NCBI GenBank assembly: GCA_036660495.1
Contig: JAVXAN010000011.1
Coordinates: 1-24,818 of the forward strand
Reading direction: 5' to 3'
DNA length: 24,818 nt
Source of the DNA: JAVXAN01 sp036660495
Lineage (GTDB): Bacteria > Bacillota_I > Bacilli_A > RF39 > UBA660
In this document: positions 23,173 to 24,818 of the stretch, one piece after another
How the letters are laid out: each line of letters opens with the position of its first letter
How positions within the stretch are numbered: position 1 is the stretch's first letter
The notes under the pieces: generated by a model
Seen by the model: the letters and a program-made list of their open reading frames with translations, nothing else
Told to the model about the DNA's origin: nothing
Database searches by the model: none
Program-made: the position numbers and the translations under genes

Positions 23173-24513
23173 TTATTTTAAAGTTTTTACTTTTTCTATC
23201 TTTGTAACGTCTTTATCAACATAAACAATTTCATCTTCATTTGCTTCAATCGTTGTTGATTCATATTGCTTTTGTAATGATGTGATTTCATCAGAATAAC
23301 ATGTTTCATCATCATATATTTCAATCGTTGTTGATTCATATTGTTTTTGTGATGCTGTTGTTTCACCTGTTGTTAATTCATATTGTTTTTGTAACGCTGT
23401 AGTTTCACCCGTTGTTGATTCATATTTGTTTTGTAATAATGCATCTTCATCAGAATAATATATTTCATCATCATATATTTCAATTGTTGTTGATTCATTT
23501 ATTGACTCTCCACCCTTTGTTACTGTTTCCGTACCAACTGGTTTTCCGCCTGGATCAACTTCTATTCTTGATGGTAATGTTTCTGGTATTTTAGCCTTTT
23601 CCCCAATTTTTTCTTCAGCAACTTTCTCATCAGTTTTTGAATTAAAAGTTTTTTCATTAGTCTTAGTATCATTCTTTATATTCTTAGCATCATTTGGTAC
23701 TTGTTTTTCAACCTTTTCACAGCCTTTATCTATCTCTTCATCTTTAGTAATTTTTTTAACCTTAATATAATTACCAGATAATAAAGAATCATAAATATTT
23801 TGTGTGTTTTTATCAAACTCAATTCTTTGTTCCTTAGTCATGTCTAAGAAAGTATTATTAAACGTAAATTTAGTTTTATCAACAGAAATCAAATATCCTA
23901 CACCACTACTTAAATCATTACTATATAAATTAGTTAACATATCACGAATAAGATTTGATGTTTCTTTTTTTTCTTCAACGTTTCCTAATTGAACCTTTTC
24001 TAGAAATAAAGATACTAGCTTATCATATTCTAATGCCTTATCTCGATCTTTATAATCTTTTGCAATAAAATAATGGGTATAAATAAAATTTAAATCATTA
24101 TTTATAACATTATTAACTTCTACCTTATCAATATTTGTTCTTAATAATTTTTCAACATCTAGCATCATTTTTTGGGCATATTTTAATGATGCTTTTTTAA
24201 TTAACTCTGGTCTTTCATTTATAAGATAAATAATATCAATTATTTCTTCAACAGATACAGTTTTATCCGAAATTTCATACATGGCTGTTGCTCTTGCTAA
24301 AACTTCTTCATTAACATTAATATCAAACTCACTCCATATAAATTTTTCGTTTTCTAACTTAACAGTATCAGTAATTTGAACATCATCAGTATTATCTGTA
24401 CCTTTTTTATTATGGCTAATTAAAGCTCCAATACCTGATATGGTTAAAGCTCCTGCTACTAGAGCAGCAGTTATCTTCTTACTTGATTCACCGTTAATTC
24501 CTTTATTTTTCAC
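23173..24513 (-). CDS. Unknown surface-type protein with Thr-rich tandem-repeat tail
   Basis: I do not recognise a family for this 446-residue protein. A basic N-terminus is followed by one hydrophobic segment (about 13-33, ITAALVAGALTISGIGALI), so it is probably membrane anchored or secreted. Residues 60-245 are helical and charged, without known motifs. Residues 255-335 are Lys/Glu/Thr-rich and look disordered, and 340-434 hold five tandem units of 25, 14, 14, 25 and about 17 residues, each beginning E-S/L-T-T. There is no LPXTG signal. The start is GTG (24513) with AAGGGGG eight bases before it. The promoter upstream is the best in the window, so it is probably well expressed. It is monocistronic. 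Confidence 0.8.
   Translation of the reverse strand: MKNKGINGESSKKITAALVAGALTISGIGALISHNKKGTDNTDDVQITDTVKLENEKFIWSEFDINVNEEVLARATAMYEISDKTVSVEEIIDIIYLINERPELIKKASLKYAQKMMLDVEKLLRTNIDKVEVNNVINNDLNFIYTHYFIAKDYKDRDKALEYDKLVSLFLEKVQLGNVEEKKETSNLIRDMLTNLYSNDLSSGVGYLISVDKTKFTFNNTFLDMTKEQRIEFDKNTQNIYDSLLSGNYIKVKKITKDEEIDKGCEKVEKQVPNDAKNIKNDTKTNEKTFNSKTDEKVAEEKIGEKAKIPETLPSRIEVDPGGKPVGTETVTKGGESINESTTIEIYDDEIYYSDEDALLQNKYESTTGETTALQKQYELTTGETTASQKQYESTTIEIYDDETCYSDEITSLQKQYESTTIEANEDEIVYVDKDVTKIEKVKTLK
23212..23496 (-). repeat. Coding tandem repeats, long-short-short-long pattern
   Basis: Five units encode residues 340-364, 365-378, 379-392, 393-417 and 418-434. Short units (42 bases) read ESTTGETTALQKQY. 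Long units (75 bases) have the same ends with an 11-residue acidic Tyr/Asp insert (IYDDEIYYSDE). The repeats are conserved at DNA level, e.g. the GATTCATATTG runs on the plus strand. Confidence 0.85.
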
Positions 24514-24545
24514 TCAAAATTCCCCCTTTTGTTTGAATGCCGATT

Positions 24546-24574
24546 ATAATATCATATTACCTGATTTTTGTCAA
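24546..24574 (-). promoter_or_regulatory. Strong promoter of the repeat-tail gene
   Basis: Perfect TTGACA (rc 24569-24574), a 17-base spacer ending in TGA, TATTAT (rc 24546-24551). A second TATAAT three bases further on may add to it. Confidence 0.85.
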
Positions 24575-24756
24575 CATTTAGCAAGTACGTTATTACTTAA
24601 AGAATTAAATATTGTTAAGAAATTAAACCATGAAGGAAGTTACTAAGGAATTATATTGTGATCAAATACCTCTAGGCAAAAAAAATTAAAAAGCATTAAT
24701 TTATATTATATTAAACCTAATAGCGGTTAATAAAACATTAATTATTAAAATAAAAA
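24575..24756. other. Non-coding stretch at the right side
   Basis: No gene that I can support. It is very AT-rich. A 19-codon ATG frame (24630-24689, plus) has no ribosome binding site worth noting and no recognisable product. Confidence 0.5.
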
Positions 24757-24786
24757 GATATTTATAATATAACTATTATAAATATC
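24752..24786 (-). terminator. Probable terminator of a minus-strand gene beyond the right edge
   Basis: GATATTTATAAT and ATTATAAATATC (24757-24768 / 24775-24786) are a perfect 12-pair inverted repeat with a six-base loop. TTTTTATTTT follows on the minus strand. The stem is nearly all A-T. A second small stem (GGCAA/TTGCC, 24798-24812) lies next to the window end. Confidence 0.55.
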
Positions 24787-24818
24787 AACTAACAAACGGC
24801 AAATAAATTGCCTAAATA

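Noticed and set aside
24630..24689. A 19-codon ATG frame on the plus strand, beginning MKEVTKELYC.
   Set aside because: Too short, no clear ribosome binding site, and no family that I recognise. It could be a remnant or chance.

Overview
The window is a low-GC, tightly packed bacterial chromosome segment with clear Shine-Dalgarno sites and standard stop codons (TGA ends capA and the holin gene, and no gene here reads TGA as Trp). Protein types (Bacillus-like S12 and EF-G, SecG, LLH-type holin, FemAB transferase) point to the Bacillota. The extreme AT content and small intergenic spaces recall the host-associated lineages near the Mollicutes and Erysipelotrichia, but MurA and FemAB mean the cell makes peptidoglycan. 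The lineage is inference.

Layout. Positions 1-887 hold the 5' part of an orphan HsdR_N-like nuclease gene (minus). Positions 1101-2831 (plus) carry a small unknown gene and an M18 aminopeptidase. From 2865 to 6699 (minus) come a radical SAM/SPASM protein, a holin-endolysin pair without any other phage gene, and a large membrane-anchored protein of unknown role. The tmRNA gene (6933-7283, minus) is divergent from a membrane-anchored phosphodiester glycosidase gene (7358-8662, plus). From 13983 down to 8702 (minus) lies eno-secG-rnr-capA-smpB, so the trans-translation parts (RNase R, SmpB, tmRNA) sit close together, with a CapA-family gene between rnr and smpB and the glycosidase gene between smpB and ssrA. 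A FemAB-type transferase gene (14116-15360, plus) faces away from eno.

The str cluster follows on the minus strand: rpsL-rpsG-fusA from one strong promoter, then tuf with its own promoter, with rpmE (L31) just upstream. Further right, also minus, are an SGNH hydrolase, murA, a class II aldolase (fba) and a secreted or anchored protein with a Thr-rich repeat tail. Most transcription units have a readable promoter and an intrinsic terminator.

The content is largely housekeeping: translation and ribosome rescue, glycolysis (eno, fba), and wall synthesis or surface functions (murA, femAB-like, capA-like, glycosidase, SGNH). I found no CRISPR array, no transposase and no obvious new multi-gene defence system. 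The most unusual points are the isolated lysis cassette with a palindrome against its -10 box, the overlapping tmRNA/glycosidase promoters with an apparently leaderless start, non-consensus residues in S12 and EF-Tu, a shortened aldolase active-site loop, and the long-short-short-long repeat tail of the last gene.
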